A stretch of DNA of 64,000 nucleotides from Sinohyriopsis cumingii (Eukaryota; Mollusca; Bivalvia; Unionida; Unionidae). Made by a program: the position numbers and the translations under genes. This document shows positions 1 through 13,000 of the stretch, one piece after another; the stretch's first letter is position 1; every line of letters starts with the position of its first letter. The notes under the pieces were generated by a model, which saw nothing but the letters and a program-made list of their open reading frames with translations, was not told the DNA's origin and searched no databases. The stretch lies in assembly GCA_028554795.2 (NCBI GenBank), contig JAPYKE020000037.1:2253501-2317500 (forward strand), read 5' to 3'.

Positions 1-617
1 TAGGTGATTAGAGAACCATTATTTGTAATATTCGGTCGTTTAAGAACCTTTCGGCTGACAAATAACTCTCACCTTGAGGTCCTTGATAATATGGTTAAAC
101 AATGGACTTCAGGTCATCTCAAGCAGGTGTTTGATTTGCGGAGGGACCCTTTGCGTATAAACAATATATTGCGTCAAACTTATTTCATATAAAACTGCAT
201 TTCCGCAAAATGTCCTTAGAAAGTCAAAGAGCTTCTCTGGTGAATCATTATCATAAAATTTCACAATTGAACCCACATAACGAAACCTATGTCTAATATC
301 GTGGAAGTCCATGTACAAAAGAATAACGTGTTCCACTGTCAGTAATCCAGTTCATATCATGTGAAGAGTTTCCACATAATGGCCATTATTGCTGGAATTA
401 TCAGGTGGAACATTAAATTTGTTATCGTACCCAACATACGTAACACAGGATTGTTATTTTGTGCCAAGGCAATAGGAGTAATCTGTCCTGTTCTGTCCAG
501 AAACACGCGTCATCTGTCAATCCTGCCTGATCTGGAAGGGATTCGCACCCACACTGTCTGGTGGCCAGACCGGCATGTTAAAAGCTGTGGAGCAACATTA
601 CACAGTCATCAAAAGAG

Positions 618-720
618 CTGATAATAACAGCCGTGGTTATTCAGTCGGTAGAGCGTTGTACTCCAAGAGTCTTGGACTTAATTCCCACACAGGACAACCA
701 GCATCTGCTACCACCGAGTT
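618..720 (+). repeat. tRNA-derived SINE remnant
   Basis: Positions 633-652 resemble a tRNA D-arm/A-box (TTCAGTCGGTAGAGC), followed by an anticodon-arm-like segment and a degraded B-box-like stretch near 675-690. The B-box has lost the GGTTCGA core, so this is not a functional tRNA. It is most simply an old SINE head. Confidence 0.4.
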
Positions 721-1133
721 TTTGGGAAAGGCAGTCAGGTCTCACGTTTTCGGTATTTGCATTCAATATAGCGTTCAAAAAATATCACTGAAACCAACGA
801 AAATAAGAGTACGCGACTGCTGCTTTGTGATGCTAGATATCCCAATAACGTTTATTTTATAACTTCACCCAATACATATGTTAACCAAAGTATAACAATT
901 TTATTATAAAAAAAATAATTATTCACATAAAAACAGTGATAATGTCGGCAAATTGCACAATTTGAGATATCATATGCGTGAAAATGTGCAAAAAGTAACT
1001 GTCTCTATTTTAATTTTTTTAAACTTCTTTTAATTCACCTAGAATGTCAGCCGCTTTGGGACAGAGTGATTATGTTACCCCTTCTTCCATTTTATGAGCA
1101 TTATGATCTTCGCTAGAGTTATGTTGTCTTTTG

Positions 1134-1164
<31 letters not shown>
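1134..1164. repeat. (TCA)n microsatellite
   Basis: About ten uninterrupted TCA/CAT units. Confidence 0.9.
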
Positions 1165-1165
<1 letters not shown>

Positions 1166-1753
1166 TGACATTGATTAATTTAGATACAGATAAAATTCAG
1201 AAACACTGTCCCATTTTAAAAGTTGATTATATTTATAAAATATGAACTTTGTCCTTTTCCTTTTCAACCATTTATGTAATATGTTATTGCGTTTTACATA
1301 ATATTTTATAGTTCGACTGTATATTCTTTTGAAATCTTCGTATTGGGTTCCTCCGTCATTTATTTTACTCCACATTTAGAGAAAAGTCTCTTACTCGAGA
1401 CTGGAAAATATGACTCCAAAAGTACATTTGCACTTTACTGAGTCATCAGAATAGTTTTAGGATAAGTTTATACAAGCAAAAGTTTAGGACAGAGGAAGAT
1501 TTCGACAGCCACTTACACGTTCTAATCTCTAGCTTCCTGGTGATAACTGAAGGCAAACTGTTAATTCTGTGAATTTTACATTCACTGTTCACTTAATAAA
1601 TGGATTGCAAACAGGCTTGAGGATATAAAACCAGCTCTAGAAGATCCAAATCCACCTCTTGAGTTATGGAATGGAGATGCGGACTAATGATCTGTGCATA
1701 TTCCTTGAGATTTTATAAAACATTTTAATTCTACTGAATTGTTTTTATTTCAG

Positions 1754-4192
1754 TCTTTCCGGCGGGAATACTTCAACCGCCATATTTCCGAGGCGATCAA
1801 CCAAAGTAAGCAACTTTATTCATATAAACAATGGTACCTATGTAAAGTCGAAGACGGCACTCTTACAGTTTCACTTTTTAAAGGATGCATGTAATGAAGG
1901 CGGGTTAGGGCATATTACTAAAAATACATGAAGATTATACGTGACATGTGACATTTCGGTGAACGAATAGTTGATATCTTAATGTCTGGTATACCAGCTA
2001 ACGTAAAAGAGTAAAATGTGGATAAACCAAGCATATATCACTGGAACAGTCATTCAAATGCTTATCATCTCGTCACCTCAAATAACTAAAAAATTCGAAT
2101 AAAAGATGAATGGAACATGAAGTTATTTGCAAAGTTGTGCTTTATATGTCAGATGTGAAAATTTTTTGTCACATTCAAGAGACTATGTTTCCTCTATAAA
2201 TTTGGTACTTTATTATGTTCGACAAAATTGTTCAACGTTATAGAGTTGTAATTCTATATTATTGTTATTCAAGAAATTAACTAATTTAATGACGTAAATA
2301 TTTACAGTCTTCGTTAGAAACACATACATTAGAACAAGGTGTACAGAGGGAAATGAAAATAATATCTGATATTTCATTCCAACCTATTTCATGTTCTTGG
2401 TTTCTTTTGATTCGTATGAACATTATAGTCTATAAACAAGAGAGATAGGAAAAATGTTGATGAGAATTATAACTATGTGTAATGCAAGGTCAATATATGA
2501 CATAAATTCAAAAATATTAATGTTGACTATGTCATTGCGTTCCTCGAAAACTATTATCAAAGTAAGTACTTATATCATGAATTTATATATTAAATACTTT
2601 TTCATGGTCGAAGCATATTAAACTATTTAATTATCTTAATACATGTGTCCGTTATAAAATGCACTAAATACTATTTAAAGGTTATTAGATATTAAACTAT
2701 TTAAATATCTTCGTACATAATTTCATTTCTCCTGATAAGCTTTGTATGCTTCAGTCTTGACGTGTTTACTTTAATGTATTATCTGTCCATATTCGGTAGT
2801 CTAAATTATTATTTATTTTGAGTCATCACTTATCGTATTTCAAGCCACGCCCGGTTTGTTTTTCAGAGCTCTAAACTATGGCGGTATCGGATTTTTAATG
2901 GCGCATGAAATTACACACAGTTTGGATGATTCAGGTAGAATACATGGTCTTAAATTATTTGTATTTTATCGTTTCCTTTTCATAAAATTTAACCACGGTC
3001 CAAGTATCCCTGTTTCCAAGATTTTATACCCCACCACACCCCTCCCGCCGCAAAAAGAACAAGCAAAAAACAGAAAGCGAAGCAAAACAAGGATTTGAAC
3101 GTTCAAGATTGTGTTTTCTTCTTGTTGGTTTGGTAATATGTTTTGTTATGGATTTTTGTTTTCAAGACAAGTAAGGCTCTCATTAGAAAAAGACAAAGAC
3201 GTCACAAATTAATTTGCATCCATTGCTATTTATAGACTTTCGATTATCAAAATCCAAACATCCAACATCAAACAACCAGTAAAAGGTCTACTTAAACAGA
3301 ATCATAAATCTATTCCATTATTTATTTTGTTTTGTTTTCAAAGGACGCCAGTACGATAAAAACGGAAACCTCCAGAACTGGTGGACGGAAGAATCAGAAC
3401 ACAAATTTGACGAAAAGGCACAATGCATCGTAGACCAATACAGCAGTTACGTGTCACCTATATCTGGAATGAATGTGAGTAACTGTAATAATGACAAATA
3501 TCGGAGGGGGGGGGGGGCGTCATACAGAAATATTAAAATTTGACTTAGGAAGAAATAAAGCATTTGCAGGATATTTAAACCAAATATTATCAAAACACTA
3601 AACTTTTTAGTAAAAACACATTCATGTGTCCTGTAAATAATCTATTGAATATCGCCTGTGTCACCATCATCTTCTTCTTTTCTAGTTACATGTAGTAATA
3701 AGTGTGTATATTTCCCTGCTTTCATGTATAAATTAACACATAGCTTTATTCATCTGGTTACATGTATAGATGAGATAATTCATGCGTGTATTTGTTTGGT
3801 TATATGTTTAGGTGAGTGAATGCATTAGTATATTTGTCTGGGTACATGCACATATGAGTGCGTGTATGTTTATATATTTTTGGTTGGATGTATAGATGAC
3901 TGAATGAATGTGTATATTTACCAGGTTACATATAGATATGACTTCATGAATGTGTCTATCTTTCTTCTGACATGTATAGATGAGTGAATGCATGTGCCTA
4001 TATGCCTAGTTACATGCAAAAATGAGTGTTTGCATGTGTATATTTGTCTGATAACATGTATCCATGAATGACTACGAGTTTTTGTTTATCTGGTTACATG
4101 TCTGCTTACATAAATAGATGTATGCATGTACGTGTATGCTTCTCTTGTTACATGTATCGATGAGTGAATGCATTGGAGCATATGTTTAGCTG

Positions 4193-4231
<39 letters not shown>

Positions 4232-6999
4232 TGTCTAGTTACAGGTATAGACGACTGACTACATGTTTATATTTGGACCGTTCCGTTTGCCTAATTGGTT
4301 AAAGCCTCTGCCTCGGATGCGTTAGGTCGCGGGTTCGTACTCCAGCCGAGTCATACCAAATATTTATAAACATGTACTAGAAGCTGGCACGCTTGGACAT
4401 GAGCATTAAGAGGTTAGTGGTTAGACTGGTTGGCCTGGTGATGGGAAAATATGACAGGAAATTATTTTAGAAAATCCAAATATAAAAAACACTTGTTTAT
4501 TTTTGTCAATTTGTATATATAGATGAGTGAATACATGTTTATTTTTGTCTGGTTGCATGTATAAATGAGTCAATGCACGCGTATCTCTGTCTGATTACAT
4601 GGATATATGCATGAATACGTTACACGTATAGATGAGTATATGTGTGTCAATCTTTGTCTGGTTACATGTATTGATGAGCGAATTCATGTGTCTATTAGTC
4701 TGGGTGTATGGATAAATTAGTCTGGGTATATGCATCCTTTTGTATTTCAGTCTAGTTACATGCAACGATGAGAGAATGCATGTGCATATCTGTCTGCTTA
4801 CATGTGTAGATTAATACATGCGTGAATATAATTGTATAATTGCAGTTGCATCAGTTGATACATGAAGGGAAGATTTCCATTGGTCAGAACACACTCATGT
4901 GATCCTTCCCAATTGTTGTTGTTGTTGTTGTTCTAGGATTTAACGCCATTTTTCAGCACAAGATAGGCTATACATGGCGGTTAGTATAACTGGTGGAGGA
5001 AGAACCCTGGAAAACCCAGGGAAGAACCACTGACCCACGAGAAGCTACTAGCAGGCTTTCCCACGTACCCACGCTAGCCGAGCCTTGAACTCGAACCCAC
5101 GCAGACAGAGGTGAGATTGCATTGATCCGGAACGGTGGGCGCTTTAGACCACTAAGCCATTCGCCCCCCCCCCCCCCCCGCCATTGTGTTTACTTCTGTA
5201 TAAACTGTAGGGGGAATTAATTTATACTAACTTCTATAAACAGAGTCACGTGCAAAATAACTAACGTAAACACAGAACTGGAAGGCATACACACTGCATA
5301 CATTTAAAACGAAATGAAAACGGTGGGTTAATATTTGATTGAAAAAATTGAATAAATTGAATTGACAGAATTAAATAACACATCTCTGCTGTTTTTCTGA
5401 ACATAAAAATTATTTCTTTGAGTAGATTTGACAAAGAAAAGCTGAGAAACTCCAGATCTGCCAAGAACATTAGGGATACAGCATTTTCACTGCAGCTCGT
5501 TACAAATGAATTTAAAACTATAGGTAAATGTATATATGGATGGGGGTTGGTTCAAAGACTAACAGTATAGCAAATGGATTCACAGTCCTACAATGTAAGA
5601 TAACGACCTTGATAGTTACGATGTGGGTGGGTGGGAAATCCATGACACTCAATCGTAACTGTCAGTGTCGATGTTTTTCACTGTTTGACTAGTGGACCCC
5701 ATCACTATAACCATTTACTGATAATCTTAATTTCATTTGTAAGTAGTCCTTGTAGGTAGGCTAATATCGAAATGAACACGAAAATAGATTTAAAGACGCA
5801 AAAATGGGTCAGTCACGTGTCTAGACAATAAAGATTAGGCCAAGTCGCAAGGAACATATGATAGCATCAAATCCAATAGTCATTCGTATGTCAGACAAAG
5901 CAACACATCCTTTGCTTTGAATATTGAACTTCTTCGCCAATTTAGCTAAATGAATAGGACCATGTTATGGAATGTTCAAAACCTTAGAGCGCCTATCACT
6001 GTAGAATATTCTTTATATTGACGTAGGTATTATGTTGCAGATGGAGGATGTCCTGTTCTATTAATAGCTACAAAGCAGACGCCTCAACCAGAATTCATAC
6101 GCTTAAACAGGCTATAAAACTAATAGGAAATATCTATAAAAAACAATAAAAAATTCTAGCGTTATTTGCTGTGTGATTCAGCAACTGACAGTGTATAGCT
6201 CGATAAACTCAGAATGAAAAAACAACATTAAACTCTTAAAGGGTTGCTTGTATCGATGAGTAAATACATCTGCAACGATGCCTAGTTACATGTGTAACTG
6301 AATGGATTCATGTGTATATTTGTCTGGTTACATATATAGATGAGTGAGTGTATGTTTATAGTCGTCTGATTACTTGTATAGATGAGTGAATACTTTATAT
6401 GTACAGATGAGTAAATGTGTGCGCATATTTGCCTGGTTACATGTATAGATGAGTAAATGCATGTATATTTTTGTCTGGTTACATGTATAGTTGAGTTCTG
6501 GCATGTATGTATATGCCTAGTGACATGTATCGATCAGTGAGTACATACATAGTTATATGTATAGATGATTCGATCCCTGTGTGTATTTGTCCACCATGAG
6601 ATGACCACATTGTCTGGTTGATTTCATGGTATTAAACGTAACTTTGACTTTACATCTACAATATATGTAGGCAAGGTTGCCGTATATCTCGACAAGCCAT
6701 TGTTTTCTAGTTGTGATTTTTCTACTTACATACTGTCCCAGGGTGTTTCTTTTTGACAGGTAAATGGTATACTGACGCAGGGTGAGAACATCGCTGATAA
6801 CGGAGGTGTTATACAAGCATACCTAGTAGGTGTATATTACCTGTGTCTATATTATGAAAACAGCTGCATTAGCAACAGCTGCAGCAGATACATCAATTAG
6901 ATCAAGGACATTGCAATACACGAATTCAGAGTCTTCATTTGATATAATGAGATGATTGCACAAAGAGAAATTGACCTTTAAATAACCTGAAGATCTTAC

Positions 7000-7097
<98 letters not shown>

Positions 7098-10000
7098 CCT
7101 TTAGTATTGGTTTGAACATTTAGTGATTCGACGATGATCAGCTTCCATATTGGCCCTGATCCATTATCAGCATTTTAATTTTTAACTTCTGATGCCTTCC
7201 AAACCTTATATTTCTTGGAACTGCCGTTATAATCGAACCAAATTACTCTTATATCTATATAACATTTATGCAAAAAATTGATATGAAACGACTCCTCACT
7301 CAAAACTATGATGTAATTTAATGCATTAAAATTAAAAAGTTAAAAAATTGTCCTCGCTCACAAATCTGACACTAATAAATTACACCTAACATACTTGCAA
7401 CGTGAAAGGTGAGGAACTCACTTTCTCATACAGATCAGCTGTCAAAAAAGTGTTATGTATAAATAAGAATAGTTTACGTTGGGCATGATTGTAATCATGC
7501 AAAAATAAAAACAAACCAGCCAGATACTGATTCTGGTCTATGAACGACTGTTTGGTTCATTCCAGGGATACCATCGGTGGCTGAAATCTCAAAGTCATCC
7601 CGAGCCAACACTTCCCGGTCTAAACTTTACCTCAGACCAGTTGTTCTTCATCAATATAGCACAGGTAATATGCATGCATTAAACAGTTTATATAAAAAAA
7701 TGAATTCTGTCTTATTTCCAATAACTCTGCCAGTAGTGTCCAAAAGAAAGGTACATCTAATGAGATCATCATTGGTAGATACGTATGGAAAATGGTATTA
7801 TACACGAGGTATGCACCTTAATACTGTAATAAATTTGTGCCATTTATATTTATGTGTCCATTTTTGAAAATCTATTTGATTTTTGTGATTGCTTGTTTGA
7901 TTATGGGAAATCGGGTTTAGGGAAATATTCCCCAGTCCGAGTAATTCGCCAGTTGATAGGGGGAAACATCACGGAGTGCAGTGTTGATTATATTTCATGA
8001 TGGCATGGTTTAATTCCGTAGTGAGGTCAGGACAGAGCCGCATAAGTTGGACTTTAGCCAAGTAGTTCATATTAAAATCTACGTGTGTTGATTGTGTATC
8101 TCCATGGGAATTATTTTTGGTGGAGACTGATATTTTGTACCATGGAATAATTGAGAAGGGATTGTTCCATCATCTAGAGACGTCTTTTATTATTGCTATG
8201 ATGGTAAATATGGTGTAGATTTACATGCGAAATGAGGCTTAAAAACATGACTTGACTGACATAGGGATAGAGAAGGAAACTAGTCTTCTATATTTGGTGT
8301 TTGAGTTGCATTACATTTTCAAGGCGTGAAGTACTAGCGCTAGTGTACGGAAAGCTAATAAGAAGAAACCGTGCAGTTGTGAAATTGTGACGCAAATGTA
8401 AATTTGCAATATTTGTGGTCATTCATTGATTAGAGGAAAATTATTTATAGTCTGGGCGCGTTCTTAGAATTTCCAGTAGATAACGGTTGTTGTGGAGACG
8501 TTCTTGGAAATAAGGGCAATACAATTGTCTTCTAGCATTGTTCACGCGAATGTTAGAATGGCTCGGTAAAGAGACCCCTTTGGCTGTTTGTATTAAAATA
8601 GTTTTATTCGTCAGAGACGGTAGCTGAAACATGGCTTCAATCGGTGACGATACGCGCTATATTATATTAAACCGTTTTCTGTGCTTATGTAGTCTTAGAT
8701 CAGATGTTCGCGAAAATGGACAAATCGTATTAACCGAATGCAATAGTCCCTGATAATTCCGAATTGATCCATATTGGTGGGATAACATTTTCAAATCATT
8801 CAAATGAAACGGTCTCACTACATGCATTACGACCACTAGCTGTATATCATGATAAATAGTCAACAGTCCCTTTTCAACCACTATCTCTATTTATTTAAGA
8901 CCTCCAAGTAGTGTAGAGGGACAATAGGAGAATAATGGATTGCTATTTTTAAAAAAGGGTCCCGGCACTATGGGGACAAGATATATAGGGACAATGGGAA
9001 TTATCATTAAAGGACAAGGTCCCAGCACTATAGGGAAAATAGCAATTGAACAGGGGTGACGTCAAGGTACTGGACACTGACAACAATGTTGCAAGTGGGT
9101 GACCTCAATCGGGCGGAACAGTATGACAAGACTTGACCTGAAAACGCGCTACTCTAGGGACAAATAGAGACATATACATATAGACGCGGTTAGAGACATG
9201 GTTAGAGACAGGGTTAGATACATAGACGCACATATATTTATGGACATCTATCACACAAAATAATCGACTAAAATACTTTACAGGAAAGAGAGAATATGTA
9301 TCATTTCGAGACAATGGAGTGGCCCTGAAAAGGGCCTATGCGTTTTTGTTAACACCATTCAGTTAACCTAGAGGGTATCGCACGGATCTTCTTCTCTTCT
9401 TCAAACTTTGTCTGACCCCAGGACCGTAGATTAAAACTCGCTTCAGACAGCATTGTCTCTCCACATAGATTTTTTGTTTCCAAAGGGCTGTCTCTGTGAT
9501 CTGGGTAATTGCCCATGATGATTTGACATACATGGGATAGTCATGGTTGAAAAGCATCGACAATAGGATGGTGGACGATTCTACGTTAGTCCACATCTTG
9601 TGACCAGAACAGGTGAATGGAATGAGGTGAACGGCGGTTATTTATAGTGTAAGAGTGGATCTAAACGGATTGAGTTCTTTCACCAATCCTAACAAGCGTT
9701 ACAAAATTCAGTCACATTGCGGAGTCTATCTTTCAATCCGAAGAGAGCTACATGTGACGTCACATTCCCTATATAGGCATGCCAGCGTCTGTGCGCAGTG
9801 AATCAATGCGACATTGTTAGAACATGACGGAAACTACGAATACAATGAATTGCGGTGCTACGGCCTTGAGGACGAGAGGTGATGGCATAGTAGCGGCTAC
9901 CAAAGCAAACAAAGTTCTACTTCCAGAAGAGAACGATTTTAATTGGGATTGAATGGATTTTCTCTCTTCATCACAAGAATTTGTTCGAGTATCAGCACCT

Positions 10001-13000
10001 TCGCGGCCTTCTCCTTCCTTACCGTACGCCGAGGATTATAAACATAGACAGAATGAAGAATTGGAGAAATGTTTGCAACAGCAGAAATAAGCAGAACAAG
10101 CCTTTCTCATTCAAAAGCAACAGCGAGAAGAAGAAGCAGGGAAAAGACAAGGTCTAGAAGAGAAGGAGGACAGTGAAAGTCGAACAGTGATGGTCCTCTT
10201 AGATATGTTGGCAGAGTAAAGGAGTCTGAAACAAATGTATCAGACTTCTTTAATGCGACATGAGAAAAAGACCTTCACGGGCCAAACAATCCAACCCCGT
10301 CAGCACACCTGAAATACCACCCCTAGTGATTTCTCCCAAATCATCGATAGTAGCAGGTCCAGAAGTATGTCTTGGTCGTGGCAAAGGGAAAGGCAGTTAA
10401 AACTCATTACCCCCGGTTTCTGAGTTTGCTTTTTCAAAAAACAAAAACAAACACCCGACTGCACTTTTCGGGGCCTCAATGTTCGCCAAAATCTAATAAA
10501 ATTCAAATCCCTTTTCCCCCAAGGTGAACGTGTATGAGTGCCTGAGTGTAGGTCCTTATTATAAAAATTGAAACCAAGAGGCGCTTACGTTCTTCTTTCT
10601 GGCATATTCTCTGGTACAAATTTACAATCCAATTTCGAAACACATCGCTTTTAATAATTCATAACTTCTTTGTCTTTTCACTCTCTCCGTTTTTTGAATT
10701 TCTTCCCTCTCACAGCTTTTTCTTCTTCTTCCTCACTTTCTTCTCGTCTTCTTTTCTTCTATTTCCTAACGTGTCTTGGTTCATCCTTGTCGGAGGGTAC
10801 CTCTTCTTCCTGGTCGGAACCACTCTCTTCCTCCTTCTCCTTTTGTTTCTTAGGGCAGTCTGAAAACCAATATCCTTTCCCTTAAAAAGGATAACAGGTA
10901 TCTTGACCTTTGTCGCTTTTAATGCCTGTCTTACTTTGACGTTGTTGACATTCTGAAGACCAATCCCTTCCTTATCACAGATAAAGCAAGTATCTTGACT
11001 TTTATATCGAATGGAAGGGGAGTGGTTGGTCAGCTTCTCTGAAGAAAACCTTCATATGACACCTCGCAAAGCTCTGATCAGAAGTTCGATCTGCGTTGGC
11101 TCTTCCATCTTTCTGATTGGATTGAGAGTGAAATGAATACTTTGACCATTTACAAAAGGAAGACACTGACCTTACATTGATATATAGGGGACCATGACGT
11201 TTAAAATATAGTCATTTGACCTTTTGCAATCAAGATGAAACGATCGAAACATTTCGTAAAGAAAGGAGAAGAAAGCAAGAGGCAAAAACGTGACCCATCA
11301 CCTCGCACAGTAGCTGAAGTCTTCGCTCAAATCCATGCCAGCGATTTCGATGATGGCATGAGTGAACCAGAATCCATACCTTGTGAGTCTACGTCAAAAC
11401 CAAAGTCCACCACCAGTAACACATCAAAACTACTACCACTTTCGAGAGACAGATAAATGCTCATCTAGAAATTTTAGAACCACAGTCTACACGTACACTC
11501 CATCGAGTACCGTCAAGTGGCTTGTCGCCTACTGATGAAATTTTCAGATGCCAAATCGTTATCCATTACATTTTATCCTGAATTGTTTGACATGTTGGGT
11601 GGAGACCTCAATATAGTCAAGGGTCCACTCATGCCACCATTCACCAACAACTTAAATTTTGTGGTGGGACACACATCCGCACCGTTACTGCGAGTCATTC
11701 CTTTCAAAGCGGATTCTGTCATGACCAATGACGAGGGAGGTGGAAACACATATCAGGTTCACCGCAAATTTGTACACCCTCATTATTTACCAGTTATCAA
11801 GTCGTATTTCGATACTGTCAGCATTGCTATAAAAGGAGATCTGGGACCAAAGGGAAAGTCACAGTGAAACTCCATTTTCAAAATCGATTCTCTAACGAAG
11901 TTTAAGCCATTTAGCATGTGTACCGAGGAGTCGCTCGACAATGAGGACGTGGTTTAGGATATATGCTGAAATCGGCGTTTCGTTCGGTGGCCCCCGTTTT
12001 GAAACCGAAGGTGACACGAGGATTGCATGCCTTGAAAGATGCCGATATGACACAAGGTAAAACATTTCTTCAAAATGTCATCAATGACAAACAAAATCCT
12101 TCAAACTGGCAAAGACATTTTGGGTTGACGAGAAACTTATATAAATGCCCTGGACGCTGCCCATTCAGGCATTCATGTTTCCCCGACAGCAAGGACAAAG
12201 CAGAAAGAGAGGACTAAGAAACCCCGCCAGAGGTATTTACACACACAGAGCTAAAAAGACCAAGAAAAGAAGAACCGTCCGAGAATTAGACCTCTTTGAT
12301 TATTAAATAACAGAAAGAACAAATGATGCACCGAGAGTCTGGCGAATGTTCCTAGTTGAAACTGGATCTGTTTGCCATTCCACCCACTATGATGACGATG
12401 CAAGAATCCCAATGGGTAGAATTTCATCCCATCTCCTCTTTGACGACCTCTGCCCCCGAATTTGAAATCAAAGGACAGCCAAAAGATAACATCGATCTGA
12501 ATAGCAGTTACTTGCACCTGAAAGTCAAAGTTTTCGATCCGACTGGAAATTCTATAGACAGCAACGAGGAAGTACTTCCCGTCAACAATTACATGCATTC
12601 CTTTTCAACAAAGTGGACTTGGACTTAAGTAACAAACTGGTCAGTAGCAGCATGGATATTTACCCTTACCGAGGGTACCACAAAAATCTCTTGACGTACG
12701 GAAAAGAAGTCAAGAACATCAGTTTGGATGCTTGTTCGGTATGGAAAACTGACACAGTAGGCGAATTCAAAGATACGGATTTGATTACAGATAAAAACCA
12801 GACCACAATGTGGGATTCAACGACCGACGAAACAAAATCAAGGATGGACAGAGATTATAGCTGATAGATCGTTTGCATTTGGACATGTGGTTACAAGAGA
12901 AGTATTTGCAGAACGGAGTGGATGTCCGCCTAAGACTGAATCGCAGTAGTGCGGCGTTCAATTTGATGTCTAATGCTGCCAATTTCAAAACAGTCATCAA

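Larger units (their letters stand above)
1..1753. other. Intron or upstream region, no gene seen
   Basis: This is AT-rich sequence upstream of the first visible M13 exon. I looked for the exon that should precede it (encoding the conserved NAFY/NAYY segment of the family) and did not find it, so it probably lies before the window. The only recognisable items are a tRNA-like SINE remnant near 618 and a short (TCA)n run. A short open stretch near 1590-1685 has no family I recognise. Confidence 0.6.
3640..4870. repeat. Minisatellite of about 42 bp, first block
   Basis: Diverged tandem units are built on the theme GGTTACATGTATAGATGAGT, then GAATGCATGTGTATATTTGTCT. It lies in the intron after M13 exon 3 and is broken by a (CA)n tract and a SINE at about 4275-4500. 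The same family resumes at 6240, so one array was probably split by later insertions. Confidence 0.8.

Noticed and set aside
4..336. Overlapping ORFs at the window start as missing M13 exons
   Set aside because: Neither strand shows M13 motifs or fitting splice sites.
4275..4380. tRNA gene
   Set aside because: A- and B-boxes are present but the stems do not close and a SINE body follows. The same holds at 13705 and 61415.
6847..7119. - strand ORF with a long Tyr-Ile run
   Set aside because: Translation of an (AT)n tract. The same applies to the frames at 27327-27527 and 54887-55093.
9363..9596. Histone H4 gene
   Set aside because: Only the very C-terminal spacing resembles H4. The N-terminal tail and most fold residues do not match.
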